Origin: Glandiceps talaboti
Taxonomy: Eukaryota; Hemichordata; Enteropneusta; Spengelidae
Direction: 5' to 3'
Assembly (NCBI RefSeq): GCF_964340395.1
Contig: NC_135570.1
Span: 5,886,322 to 5,950,321 of the forward strand
DNA: 64,000 nt
Every line of letters begins with the position of its first letter. Within the stretch, counting starts at the first letter, position 1. Below are positions 21,875 to 36,160 of the stretch, piece by piece. Position numbers and translations under genes: made by a program. The notes beneath the pieces are model-generated. The model saw nothing but the letters and a program-made list of their open reading frames with translations. It was not told the DNA's origin and searched no databases.

Positions 21875-24800
21875 GTAGGTAGTCATTTAAACTATCTTGA
21901 ATTTATATCAGTATATTATAATTGACCTTGAATTTGATTTCTAACGACACTAATTTTTCATGGTGAGAATCATTACAAGCAAACAAGTTCGTGTAGATTA
22001 TTTTTATCGCACTGAAAATTTCTTTTTTCATTAAGAACTAGTTCTATCTGTACGTGCAAATGATTTTGTAATAGCTATGTTGGAAATCTTAATACGTCTT
22101 TATTTTATACAAGACGGCGATCAGATTGCAAGAAAGGTTAGCATCATTTATTTTTTAAAAACACACCTTTTTGTAGTCTCAAATACATATATCACATAAG
22201 CCATGACTGTAACAAAGACTGGCACATGTATATAAATATAAATGTGATACTTCCTTAAATAGTTCGACAAAAAAGTTTTGACTACACGACACAACACAAG
22301 ACACGACTTTTCGTGAAACCGAAGACAAACACCCTTTACACAGGTTTTTAACCAAATCATCGATAGGACGAATAGTTGTGATCATGTCATAAGGATATAA
22401 ATACATTACGTATTCGATGTGTGTCTGTGCTATGTCTATGGTCTTCAATTTGCGATCGTACAGACTACTGATGCGGTGCCGGTCTCTGTTTTCATCAAGC
22501 GTCATATGTTTCATTCTTAATTTCTGGCTGTGCTGCCAAATGTTCCAAATGGTGCAATCCAGAATGACACTGAATACATTTACATCCATTTTTTCAACAA
22601 AGAAAGAGTAACAAGCCAGTGTACACATCGCTATCAACGATTAGGAATGAAGACCATAACATATCCGAAGAACTGCACTGTTTCCCATTGAAGGTTTCAT
22701 AAATTTTACGACGGATATAAACTAACGAAAATAGCCGTACCGAAAATATACATTACTAACTTTAGGAAAAGTATCTCCACTGCACTACAAATGTATGCGA
22801 CGTATTCAAAAGTGTCTTATCATAGAATGCGCATTGTAAAACAGAACTCGGGAAGTTTTATTGTCAAGAAATCTCACCTATTTTTGTTGAAATCAAGATA
22901 GAACATTAGATCATACAAATTTGTGAAATGATAGGTCAAAATGGTAATAAAGTGAGCCATTTAAAATTCCAATGTGGATACCGAATATTGTATTAACTCT
23001 ATAGGGAAGAAAGATATTTTCGATTTCCTTGAACATAACCTTTCGTTATTATGAAAGGACTAGAGGCAGGTTTTGGAGTTTGGAGAGATGCTAAGAATTT
23101 GAAATTGGTCCCTTTGGCACTTTCTACCTTAATTTAGACAGATAATATCACATCAATCCTGTGTATGTTCAAGTGAAAGGATACCTTGCGAATTCCTTAT
23201 CTTTGACAACTTGAATGTTAAATGAAATAACCATCGATCAGAACTTTGTCGAAAGTGACGTATGGGCCTTGGTAAGGCACTTCCGTTTAAAGTATTGTCG
23301 ACTAATTGTATTGCTATACAATATATAACGATACAGACAGTCGGCAACACATCAAATGGAAGTTGCCTAGCAAGGCCTATACGTCACTTCCGCCTAAGTT
23401 CCGATCTCGTCTCAATAATTTCCCTATTTGTGACGAATATGAGAATAAATGAAGACTTGAATAAAGTGTGGTGATAATTCAAAACTAGAGAACGATTGCC
23501 TCACTACATATTTAAGAAAAAAAGAGAAATATGATGTTATTATTGAATATTAGAGGAAGATGATTTCATTTTATAGTTGAAACCCACAGTGGTCCCTTCT
23601 CTTTATAAATTGAAAACTCGAGAAATTTAGATTGTTTCATTTTAAAATATAATGTTAAGGAGATATTGCTTCACTTTATAATAATTAATAATTACCAACA
23701 CAGGGTTTCTGTTTAAAACTCAAAAAATTAGACAACGGTCAATCTTGTTTCTATAACAAGCCTACACAATTATGGTTTCATTTTATAGTTCAAAGCAAAG
23801 AAAGGCAGGTTTATTTCATATCGCAACCGGCCAAATTGATGGTTTCATTTGGTAATCAAAATCTACAAAACGAAGGTTTTCAATTCTGACAGTTTGCATG
23901 ATCAACCACTAAAAACATTACTGCATTTAATTATCAGATCTTGTCTCAGGCCTATAGTAACCAGTAATTTTCTGATCGATCTTCCATGTGATGATATAGT
24001 GCTTTTATGTCCAATTCAGTTCTAGCTGAGCAACTCTGAACATAATTCAAATTGTCGGCAGTAGAATTGAGGTTATTCTTTAATTTAATTTCGTTACAGT
24101 AGTAAGTTTTATGATACAAAGCAATGACAGATATTTGATTTGTGATTTCCTTCAAAAACTACGTAAATGATGACGCCTTAGTGAGGGAGACAACATTCAC
24201 ACACTAAATGCACAAAGTTGCGTTTTTCACTTCGAAAATCTAATTTATGGAGGTCTTTTGGGTTAAAATTAGATTTCCTCGGCAATCATATATTTGCATA
24301 ATTGTATACTTCAAGCAACCGAGTCATGATTTGTCAGTAAAGGCAATGGTGTGTTAAGTAAGTCAGAATGAATGTTTCGAAGCTACATTATACATCACGA
24401 CATTATGAGGATCGCGAAAATGACGTCTAATACTTTTATCAATTTACTAGAAATTACCATTACAACCTTTTCCATTATACTGTTACACATCAGGGAGGGA
24501 ATGATCCCGTCACAGAATTCCATGACACCAACAGCCATCAGACAATATTGAATGTTATCGGCAAACAGTGTACATACAACCCATGACACTAAAGTAAAGC
24601 GATTTGTTCAGTTTGTATCCGAACCAGTCATAGCATCTATATCAGGTGTAAATAAATGTGTACTGTATCAGCCTTGTACGGTGCCTCTAAATGTGATCAA
24701 TCTGTAAACAATATTACCAGTGCAAATCAAGTAAATCATAAATTACTAGAGCGTAAATATTAATGCCACAAAATATTATTTACATATCACTGTCAGCTAG

Positions 24801-27800
24801 ATAGATATGTGTATATGATACATATCAATAAGCAACATTGTTTACGATTAGAATAGTCGTAATAAACATATTAATAAAACCATGGAAAATATATTGGTCA
24901 TGGTTCCAAGAATCAAATAGGGCCGTAACATATAATTAGTTTGGAATAATAAATTAGAATTGCTTGCGACGCTTAGACCCGTCTATCCGTCTGATGTGGA
25001 TTATTATGTCATTATCATAAGATTGTTTATTTCTGTAACAAATCGTTGCATAGCAAATTGTCTGCGTCTTCTTATAATTAGACTGGACACTCATTGACTT
25101 CTCAAATATCAATTAACAAAGTTGTTGTGATCCATAGTGTCATTTACCTGGTCTGTTACGAATGCTATTTTTTACATTACGTCTTGGTATAAAATTTGTC
25201 TCATACGCAATTGCCACAAACAAGCAAGCAAAGTCAACGCTATTTTGTCCATAGTTGTAATTGTTGTTTTAGCAGTCCTTAGAGACCTAATGTTAGAGTG
25301 GCTGTATGGATTAGAAGGAATTTTGTAATCGATTAAATAACTTTATTACATGGTTTCTTACTTGAAAACAAATCTGAAACAATATAGCAAAAGTCCTTGT
25401 TTGTAACTCAATAAATTCAAAAAAAAAACTTTCAAAACATGTGAACAGTTTATGGTACGTACGGAAAATAATTTGTAAACAAACTTTATAAATACAAAAA
25501 TGATAAACACACAAGTAATCAAATGGTCCATACATGGTGAAATAGTATGGGCATATGACAGACACATGCACAGACTGACTGTATCAATAATTGTAGAAAA
25601 TTGTAGAAAATATCCTTGTACTATGTGTCTGTGTTTACCAAGTTTATATATAAATCACTTCCTGTACGTACAATAACATTACACATCTGTAGTTTTATGC
25701 AACTCATAGCCTTACAAACATGGACTTGGTCTATGTTATTTCACACTGTTGTTTCAAGTAGACCAAAAACATATATAGTGAAGTCAGTTTTTTAGCTGAG
25801 AAAATAATACCCATATCATTCATGTACTGTAACTTTAACGAAGAAGGAGGAACCGATCATTCAGAAAATTAGAACAGTTGAATGAGAATGATTGTAAGCA
25901 GAATATCGATACCGCGACCTAGTTTACACAAGTACGGCAGAGAGCTGACATAGCCAGGTCACGAGATATCTAATCGTATCAGAGATTCTGATATCAAGTT
26001 ACGGCAGAGATGATGCTTCGAATTCACTTATTTTCATCATAAGGAATTTGGTTGGAAAAGTAACAAAATTGACTATAACAAATTGACTGGCGGCAATCGT
26101 TGTTGGGATTATGTCTTTAGGAAATGATAAAGAATGATGATTAATATTTCATCTTTGGTTGTAGATTTAATTACTCTATTCATCAAGCATGACTAATGCA
26201 CATTATTAGCATAACGGATAAATATCACCCTCTGAACACAACCTTTCGTTTCGTTTCATTAATCAGCTTTTAATTGCCTGTTCCATTCACTCAACTTCGA
26301 TGTTTACACAGCTAGAAATCCACAGGCAGACTATGGGACATGACTGTATTAGGCTCTGTGCAGACCCTATAATGGGGTATGTGAAACAAGTTCTGTTGAA
26401 TAAGTTAAAGAGTCTGTAAATTTGGTAAGATTTCATAGTTGTATTCATAGACATGTAGCAGGTCTGTTAGTACGGGCACGTGTGTACAGGTGTATACTTT
26501 CTGACTATATACATGGCTGGAACCATATGACTGAAATAGGGATGTTTAGCCAGAGATGTGTGTACAGTTTATAAGTTCAGAACAGGGTCTGAAGAATCGT
26601 TGTCAGAAATCACACACCATTCTGTATACATGCCGATGCCAGCAGAACTGTTACATGTCTGCGAATACAGTTACCAAATTTTACCATATTTACAGAGTCT
26701 GTAACAAAATTTGTTTCACACACCCTGTTACAGTCATGCCCTGGAATCTGCCTCTGGATTTCTAGTTGGTTATCGTTATACATTAGATACATCAAAGCTA
26801 TCCCACAATCCATCCATTTCTGAAAAATTTGCTATCTTTTCAATATTGAAGAACCATTTAATTAAGACTACATTTTTGCTTTGTTTGACGGTATTGGAAT
26901 TCAAAACGAATGTGTTTTGAGGTCAAATGCCTGCGTCATGGTAAATGCGTTGTCTCTAACCGCAATAACTAACTGCTTCCGAAGATATCAAAATTATAGT
27001 GAACACTTTGTTCTGGTCATATCTTTATTATCTTTGAAATTAGTGAAGGTGTATTTCCTTCCAAAATATCTGCCGAATGAATAGGCATGTATACGACCTA
27101 TGCTATGGTATAGTCGCCTGCAAAGCATAAGTGGTGATATTGCAAATAAAATCAAACACACGCGTACGACCAAATCTATTTTAAATGAGCGGACATTAGG
27201 CCAAGGAAAGGATATTACAGCAGTGAGCCTGGTTATCAATACAGCCAGGTGAAATGAGTATTTTTAGATTACTTCAATTCATCGATTGTGAGATCTTATA
27301 ACTAATGTGATGTAGGCTTGGTGTTTCACTCAAGGGACATTACGTTTTTGAAACAGAGCTAGACATATTTCAACTCTAGACTATAACATTAACAGAGGCA
27401 CAATAAACACAGCAGTATCCCTTTGCCCAAACACTAATAAGCATTGATATTTTGACGATACACTGGATACAGTATCTTGTAAAATATCAGGGAGTTTTAG
27501 TAATCAACACAAACAGAGCTCATATGCTTATTAGGCTCACGTGTCCATAAGGTCATGTGTACTGAATAGTGGGTAAATCTGTTGACAGAGACTGAAGTGT
27601 AAAGTCGAAAATTTCAGGTAACAATTTTAAGTTTGTGTTTGAATTAAAAGTTTAATCCAATACTATGGTTTACCAACACAGATATTTTTATTTGATAATT
27701 AAACTTGTTTTATTTAATAATTGGAATAACATACGTATATTCAAATATGAACCAAAATTAACCATAAAGTTACAGGCTGGGCCACTTTAAGATCTTTAAA

Positions 27801-30800
27801 AGTAAGCTACTAATAACTCCGAAAGATAGATCCTCTGCAAGGCTTTCACTCGATCAATCTGTACCAACAAATCCCGTATTTACTTTGTCTGTAGGAATTA
27901 TACTGTGAAAATAAAATCTATCAAACACTCTACAAAACTAACTCAGTTGGGAGTGCTAGGAACAGTTTTGGAATGCGTTATTAAAAATAGGTCCATGTAC
28001 CATGCAAAACATTACTTTCAAGGGTCTTAAAATCAATTAAACAAAAGAAATCTGTTTGTCGTCTTGTTTTTCAATCGATGGTAATGATAATGATACATTA
28101 CATGGAAACATGGCAATATAATTTCAGGGGGAAAGTTACATAATCGAAAACATGGAAAATAAATTAATGTGGTTAACACTACTTGTCAGTTTTGAAGAAT
28201 CCAATACACGGTTAAGGCTTAAATAACCCGCTTCAGTCAACCATGTCGGCCTGATTTAGTAAATCAACATGCATCTCTTCCCTTTTCAAGTCACTTGTGT
28301 AGCTCCCAAGGACATTCAACCGTTGACGTCATACAAAATCGATGACTAAATTTTCAAGAAAATTGATGAAGGATAGAATCAGTAAATCAATTTTTTGTTT
28401 GACTTTACACTTTTAAGCCTGTGATGGAGACAGACTAGAAGTGGTGAAATTTAATCAACTCCTGCTATCAATCACGTCAATAGTGTATCAAAACTCATTA
28501 ACTTTCTTCCAATAAGAGTCAACGCAAAGTTAAATGATAATTGCTCTTTGGAGATGAAGGGATGAACATACAAAACTACATACATGAAAATAATGGGATA
28601 TTTATATTAGTTTTCACCGGTGATTATATAATATATGAATACACTCATCCACGTGCAAATGCCGTAGTTAGATAGCATTTTACACCCATACGTACACGTA
28701 CATGCATGCATACATAGATAGCATTACCATACATACATACATACATACATACATACATACATACATACATACATACATACATACATTGTTCAAGTACAAT
28801 GTATGTACAAGTACTCATTATCGTGTTACCTATTACAGGTGTTATATTGGAGGAGACACCTGGCGATGAAAGACATTTGTTGAAAGAGGCTATCAAAAGG
28901 GTGCGAGAAGATCCCGCAATTTTACCTTTCACCGAATTTATTGTCCATCGTGAACCTCTCCTTTCAACAGACGCATTTGACGTCATAGAAGCAGGTGAGT
29001 GTGACGTCAGTAGGACGATGACATCATCGCCATTGAAACACGGCTACATGAGTTTTAGATTAAAAAACACTGGAACGACACAAATGTCAAAGTGTTTAAT
29101 AGCGATGACAGATGTTTGCTACTCGTTCAACAGAGTGGCAAACGAAGTTATCAATTGTTGACAATATCTCAAACTTAACTTGTTGGTTGTGTGAGTCAGA
29201 ATGAATAGCAATTAGAAACACCCTCCCAACCCTTACCATCTTTACCATCCTCTAGTTTCGGTTATCCAGACTCCACTTGGGGCTCTATTTTCCCTCTCTC
29301 GGGCCAGGCGGAACTAGAACCACCAGTGGTGTCCTTGTTCCCAACATGTGATATATAATTAGTGTAGTCCATTTGAAAAAAACCCGCTATGTACAAAAAT
29401 CTGAATATTAACTATTAAATAAAGGAGGTACTTTGGTTTTACTTCATATTGATCAATATTATGACAATATTGTTCTTCTAATTCTATATTTGCTGGAAAG
29501 TAGCGTGTTTCTGTGTTCAACATATACACCCGTTACCCCATACTTTGAAACTGAGTGTAACCAGCCATCAACACCTTTAAATTTATGACATGCCTGCATT
29601 GCTAGGGCTGTTAAATATAATAACCATAAATGCACTTGTTAACCAGTACACTGACCCCTGTATTTTTCTAGCAGCATGTAGAATGTATGAAAAAGAACCC
29701 TCTGTGATTGTCAGTGTGACGTCATGCAAGGCGGCCGAAACATTACAGAGTGCAACCAACGTATTTATGGTACCGTACATAAAGATATCACTGGAGCCAT
29801 GCACTGTGAAAAATCAAGAATTCACTCTTAGTATGAATCCTAACACTCTGGTGACCGATATGGCACTGTTGTCATTGGTTAAACTACGCCAGTGGACGGA
29901 AGTTGTGGCTTTCTACGATACAGAGATTGGTAAGTAATATATTTAGTAGAAGATTCTACCAGGGCCAGTAAAATTTGCATATTTTACCAGGGCGAGGCAA
30001 AATCTGCATAACTGCCACGAAAATAGTAACAGGAACAACTTCAAAATGACCACAACCTCTAGGAAATGTAAAACCTTCTGATCAATGTTGAGTTTTTATT
30101 TTGCTGATAAAATGCAGTATGTCTTACTTGGATATCAATTATTGTTATATATAATATATCAAAAAACAAACTGACGTGCATATGTCGCATATGGTATGTC
30201 ACTCAAGTTTTGTGCCACAATTTAAAGAAATAAGATATTGCATGTCTGAGAAATGATGTATGCTGTACATGTGGACGCACGGAGCGCATTGTAATAGCCC
30301 CGCCTTCAGAGGCTATTAAAAAGCCAAAAATAGGTCAGGTGTTGGCTTTTTTTATAGAAAAGTCAATGACAAAAATCAATATGTACATAAGATTGTAGCT
30401 TCCGTAGATTACCTTCGATATAATAGTTATCTTTAAGATGACATCTACACCTTATATCCAGTTGTAATCGTATTCATGACGCTCTGAAGGTTGAAGCACA
30501 GACGGAAACTAGCAGCATGAATGTATTTTACGCGAGTAAATTCCCTTGTTTATTTTATATAGGTGAGGTCTGATTTGAACAGACATTTGCTATTTGAGGC
30601 TTTCAATGTGTATGTGAAGCTTGCACCAAAAGGTTATGCTTTGAATGTACAATTAAATGAAACTACAAAGTTACCGAGTCCCTACACACTTACAGGCATA
30701 CAGGTTAATCTAAGGCCGAATTATCCATTTGTGTTATGTTCCACAGAGTCCGACAGTTGTGCAAATTAACTGAAAATTTATACTTAATATGTACTGATTT

Positions 30801-33800
30801 CTCCAACTCTCCTTTAATAGAGCTTTGATGCTAAATAAAAAAATAAATGGAGTGTTTAGGATAGATAGACCAAACCTAGTTTAAACCGCCAACCCTAAAC
30901 ATTTCTTTAACATTCAAAGGTAAAGCGGTGAGAGTTTACGTCTATTATTGTATAATTAATAATTTTGCCTGAATATCTTTAGTCATTTAAAAAAAAAGAC
31001 CCCATTCCAAAGAAACCTGGTCTTTCACAACTGTACGTTGAATGTATACAATGTAGTCACTGTTTCTATATTGTCTGTTGCACATACAATTCATGTTGTC
31101 TTCATGTACTACTTTTATATCTCACCAAACTATCACAGAAGTATTGTGACCAACGAGCGCATTGTTATCAACAATAAATAAATAAATTGTATTCTTCACA
31201 GTGAATAGGGAACGTGCAAACCCGCCATGTTGAATGTTGCATCATGGGAAATGTGATAATAAATGCTGATCAATTAGTATTATGAACAATATTGTTATAT
31301 TGTTTGTAACCACAAATGATCAATTCATAGTCACCCTGACCATTGTGGGAGGTTTATTTTATCGGTAGCTCCAGATTAGGTAATACGATAACCTCAGATA
31401 ATCCCATAGTCCTTTGCGTCTGAGCATGCTCAGTCTGGATTGCAAGTTCCCTATTTCGTCGTTGGCACTGTCAGTGACATACTTTGTGTCTTCGTCTATT
31501 GTCACAACCTCACCACAATCACAAACTATTGAATGCAAAGGTTTGTGGAATTATTTACCTCTCTTGTTTATACAATGCACTGCAGGTTATAGTTCACTTG
31601 CAGTTTCCTATTGGTAATTATAAGGTTGTATCAAACAGAACAAGTGAACAGTAACCTGGAGCTCGCTGTAATATGTGTTTGATTTCGCTATAGCATACCA
31701 CCGAATACAGTATATCCTTGAAGCCGCCGATAGATCCGACTGTGTTCTAGACATGATTTTATTGAAGAAGTCAAGTGACACAGGGGGCACACAGTGGACG
31801 ACACAGCAACTCAGCCGAGTCAAGGATGTGAAAAACTTTGTAGTTGTATGTGATGTTGATAATGCATTTGATTTATTGCTGAAGGTACGTCTTCGTTCAT
31901 CATAAAACGATTTTCCAACTTTCCCATTACTTTAGAGTGCTTTGCGTAATTTCAGGGAGTTTCATGCTCTTCCGTTATTTGACAGTGTATTACGTCATCG
32001 TATGATTTTTATTTCAATATATTACGTTTTGAACAAATAAAACCAAACCAAAAAGATAAGACAAATATATTCACCAATGGTATATTTGAAGAGAATGCAC
32101 CGACTAATAAGGCAAGCATTCCAAAATCACCTGTAATTTTAAATACTGATCGCTTAATACGGATTTATAGTTTGAAATTACGTCACAAAACGTCACTGAA
32201 ATGTTTACTCTTCTTGTCATAGGCTAATCATTTAGGAATGAGATCGCGTGAGTATCATTGGGTCATCCTAAACCAGGTAAGCAATCAAAAGCAATGATTT
32301 ATACAATAAAAGTCAGGTAACAAACCTAAAGTAGAACCTCGTCTTGTTCGACAAATATCAAGTACTAAGGCGAAAAGTAAAATAATTGTGTGTTTCCAAT
32401 GACATGGCCCCAAAAAATTGGGTAGGTATGTCAGGGTTTTATTTGATTTATCTTTTTATTTTGAAATATATTGCTTCGACCCCAAAACAAACAAAATGTC
32501 GGTCAGAATACCCCATCTGTGAACTTTGATGAAATATGTGCAGGCATCACTGAGGAAAGAAAACAGATGTGTATGAAGGTCAAGAAGACTAAGAATTTGT
32601 TATCCTTTTGTTTTTGAATGTTTACAAAATGTTTAGGATCGGTGGCTTAGGATCGATCGGTTATCGGAAACATATGTTTTTATTTTGCCTAACATTGCAA
32701 CATTTTATTGTCTGAATTAACAAAAGTCTTAGCAACCTTCTAAGATATTTGTCTGGCTCAATAAAAGTCTACTAACATTGCTTCTTTTCATCTTCTGAAG
32801 TTCTGGCATCGCAAAATCACACTAATATTGCTACATTTTCTTTGCATAAGTATCATTATCTTAGAATCGCCATATGTATGAGTATTCGGTATTTATTTTT
32901 GATTTTTAATTTATGAAACAATCTTATCGTGATGGTTTCCTACTAGAAAAACCAATGTAAAAAATATAGACCAAGTCTGTGTTTGGAACTTAATATATTG
33001 CAAAAAGCTATAAAAAAATGTGTAACAAATTATAACAAACATTTCGATTGCAACGTTTAGAATTCGCATCGTATTTTTAATTGTTTTCTTGTGGTATCAT
33101 CTGACAAGGTCGATTAATAGTTCAATTTCAAACAAGCATTTGCTATTTTCCATTATCAGGATATCAGTGACGCGGAGCTAAAAGATGTGCCTGCAGCAGA
33201 TGGAATAGTGTTGTTTCTAAGACAACGTATTCGTTACAGGGAACCTGGAAAGGGAAGTAAAAGGCCACGAAAAAGAAGGAGGCGTTATGTGGATGTCAGT
33301 GTAAGGGAACCTGCAATAATTACAGGTGGGGAGGGTGGATTAGGGGATGGGCTAGATTTAACAAGTCAGGGCCACATTTAAAAGAAAATGAAATTAGGAG
33401 TGGGTCACAATTTGACTCATTTTATAATCTAGTTTTGCATTTTTTATGATTTGGCGTCCAACCAATGCCACCACTCCCATCCTTGCACTATATTAACAGA
33501 ACATATAGTACTCGAATCACTAGTAACTGACAGCCATGCAGAATCAATTGTTAGTCATGGTGTTAGAAGAGGAGTGTGTCCCACTAGAGCATAAGATTAC
33601 GGAGATGCAAATGATAAATTTGTTGTACAATTTAAAGACATATGTGATATTCGCTTGTGCTCCAAAATGACATCCGTCAACAAGGAAAATAGACTTGACA
33701 TCCGGGGTACATGCAGACGAAGTTAAACACACACACGTACGAGGTTACCATTTTTTAACTTTAAACCTTATGATATTTTCATATATAGATATCTTCTCTG

Positions 33801-36111
33801 TACCTTCACGATGCTACACTGGCAGTCGCCAAGGCGTTTGACATTATCATTCGTGCATACAACCCATTCCTCTGGCCCAGACCAGATCTTGGAATTTGTC
33901 GACCATTGAGAACCGATAATCGTAACCGAAAACGAGTCCACAAACATGATGAAGCCGAGAGAGACCGTTATATTTTGATGGATGCCGTCAGAATGGTATG
34001 TTGTATTCATCTCATAGCTTGAAACTTTTACAATATATATCATATTCTGTGAATTTATTCTTCAGGTCAAAGGTTAATTGTTCTCTCTTTTCTTTGTATG
34101 ATTTAAGGCCCGACTGGAAGATGGACTGACAGGTATGGTCGAGTTCAATTCTGGGGGTTATAATGATAAAAACAACATGGAAATTATCAGTGTGTCATCA
34201 GCGAACGATAATATCACTGATATTGCAAAGGTGTGTATGTAACTTACAAATAACCTTTTCCCAATATCTTTTCGTTCAATACCTCCAGCTATTTCATGAT
34301 TAAATTCAAGTCACTCTGTCAGGTCACCTTTACATCCATGGTCAGATCTAGCGTGAACACTAATGAATATACCCATCAATTCTAATATTGCTGACGTAAT
34401 AGTTAGCCCATTAATTTTTTTTAAGACCGGTGCCAAATTATGGTACATACCAGGTTTGATGTGAACTTTACATGGTGATTTCTTAAGAAAAAGATTGAAA
34501 AAGGTTTCATGGCTGTGAGTGACTTGCTTTGAAATGAGTTTATATATGTATTCTCAGCTGTGGCAGGACAATTCACTGAGTTGTGATATAAACACTCTCA
34601 TAACAAGCCTACGAAAAAACACACGACGTGCGTTTGTTTGGTTGTGGTAAAGCAGGAATGGGACAATGTCATTAGTGTCGAAAATTTATCAAATCATAAA
34701 CACTCCCATGGCTCTGTTTACTGATAGAACACTACATGTTATAACACTGAGTATGACTGTTACTATTACATTATAACTTCCACAGATATAAACAAATTTA
34801 TTAAAGCAATGTGTGAACCCATATCAAAGGCACATTCACTGATTTTACAAGGCACTGTTGTAGTACTAGAATCCGCTGTGTTGTTGTTTTCAACTAATTG
34901 TGTCTTTGCTCGTAGTCTTTACTTGGCTCACTGTGTTTTTTTCGTGGTATGTACCACAATTCCCAACTAAACTGGCAAGCTCTTTCATGATAAGTGAAAC
35001 AATCAAGCATACCATATTAAGGCAAACGACTAAACTTGTTAAATTAACCTTCGAATTAAATGGACTTTTAATTCCAGACAGCGGATCTTAACAGTCATTA
35101 TTCTTACTTTAATATTAGCAAATCGACTCTAATGTGGCCATTCGAATTTTAATTCATTTCGGTTACTTTTATCTTAGGATCACAGTATCTACACCAGTCA
35201 CTACATTATACAGGCTCGTTGCACAACGTTTAATACACCGATTACTTTTGAATGTTAACACATGTCTACTTGACGCCCATTTCAAATCTACGTTTCTCTA
35301 TTTCATGGATACCTGGCAAAGAAACAGCGATTTATGTTATATTCGCTTTATGAGTTATGTGGTCATTCTACTTTGTACATGACGTATAATTGACAATAGG
35401 TCTTAGTAGAAATATGTAGACTCAGTGTGGTAATGTACTTTCGTAAAACGGTGTACTTTGATTAAAACAATATTTTGCGTCAAAGTTTCAAATTTAATAT
35501 AATTTTGCTATCCATATTACGTCATACGTATTCGTTTTCATCGTTACCCAAGCGAGTTTATTTCATCGATCTCTGCTACTTGCGTGGTTTATCCATTACA
35601 GGTAATCCACTTTTTACAACATTGAATCTCATTGTTTTATTTGCCTCCAGATCGGCACCTGGGACCCTATAAATGAGTTGAATATGTCTCACACACCATT
35701 TCAATCGACCTTCAAAGCATTATACAACCGAACACTACGGATTGTTACAATTGTGGTGAGTTGCTACGCTTATTAACTTCAACCCAAAAGGTCAGCCTTC
35801 GTAGTAGGGTGGATGGGTCGACCTAGAACATTCTGTGTGTGACATTATGTGAACGCTTGACAGGTCGATAACCCAGCCACGGAGGTTACCCAAAATACAA
35901 CAGAAAACAATTATTTCAACACGATACAACTATTTGTGTATAATGTTGAATCACTCACGATCGTGAATCTGAAAGTTACAGGCAAGAGTAAAAAAATTGA
36001 CTTATAGGTCATACTTTTCGCCAGGCTACCCATTACCTAAATAATGCATACAAAATTCAGCCATACTCTATCCCATCCCCAACACCACCACAACCACCTC
36101 CACAGCGCGTG

Positions 36112-36160
<49 letters not shown>

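Larger units (their letters stand above)
21875..28838 (+). other. Large first intron of the glutamate receptor
   Basis: About 7 kb between the signal-peptide exon and the first ATD exon. It holds the 23235-23410 foldback element and an antisense open frame of 152 codons at 22179-22637 that resembles nothing I know. The remainder is AT-rich with no recognised exon. Confidence 0.6.

Noticed and set aside
22179-22637. 152-codon antisense frame in receptor intron 1
   Set aside because: No recognisable domain, no neighbouring exon and no repeat relationship. Within chance range for 64 kb of AT-rich DNA in six frames.
30563-30769. 68-codon frame preceded by an acceptor-like tatatag
   Set aside because: Reads plausibly but does not fit between the ATD exons, which already join in phase with good continuity (DTEIG-AYHRIQ). 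No family resemblance.
33301-33381. Extension of receptor exon 6 past gtaagg (VREPAIIT...)
   Set aside because: The donor at 33300/33301 is strong and joins the next exon in phase 0 to give a typical ATD sequence ([17 protein letters not shown]); the extension runs to a stop.
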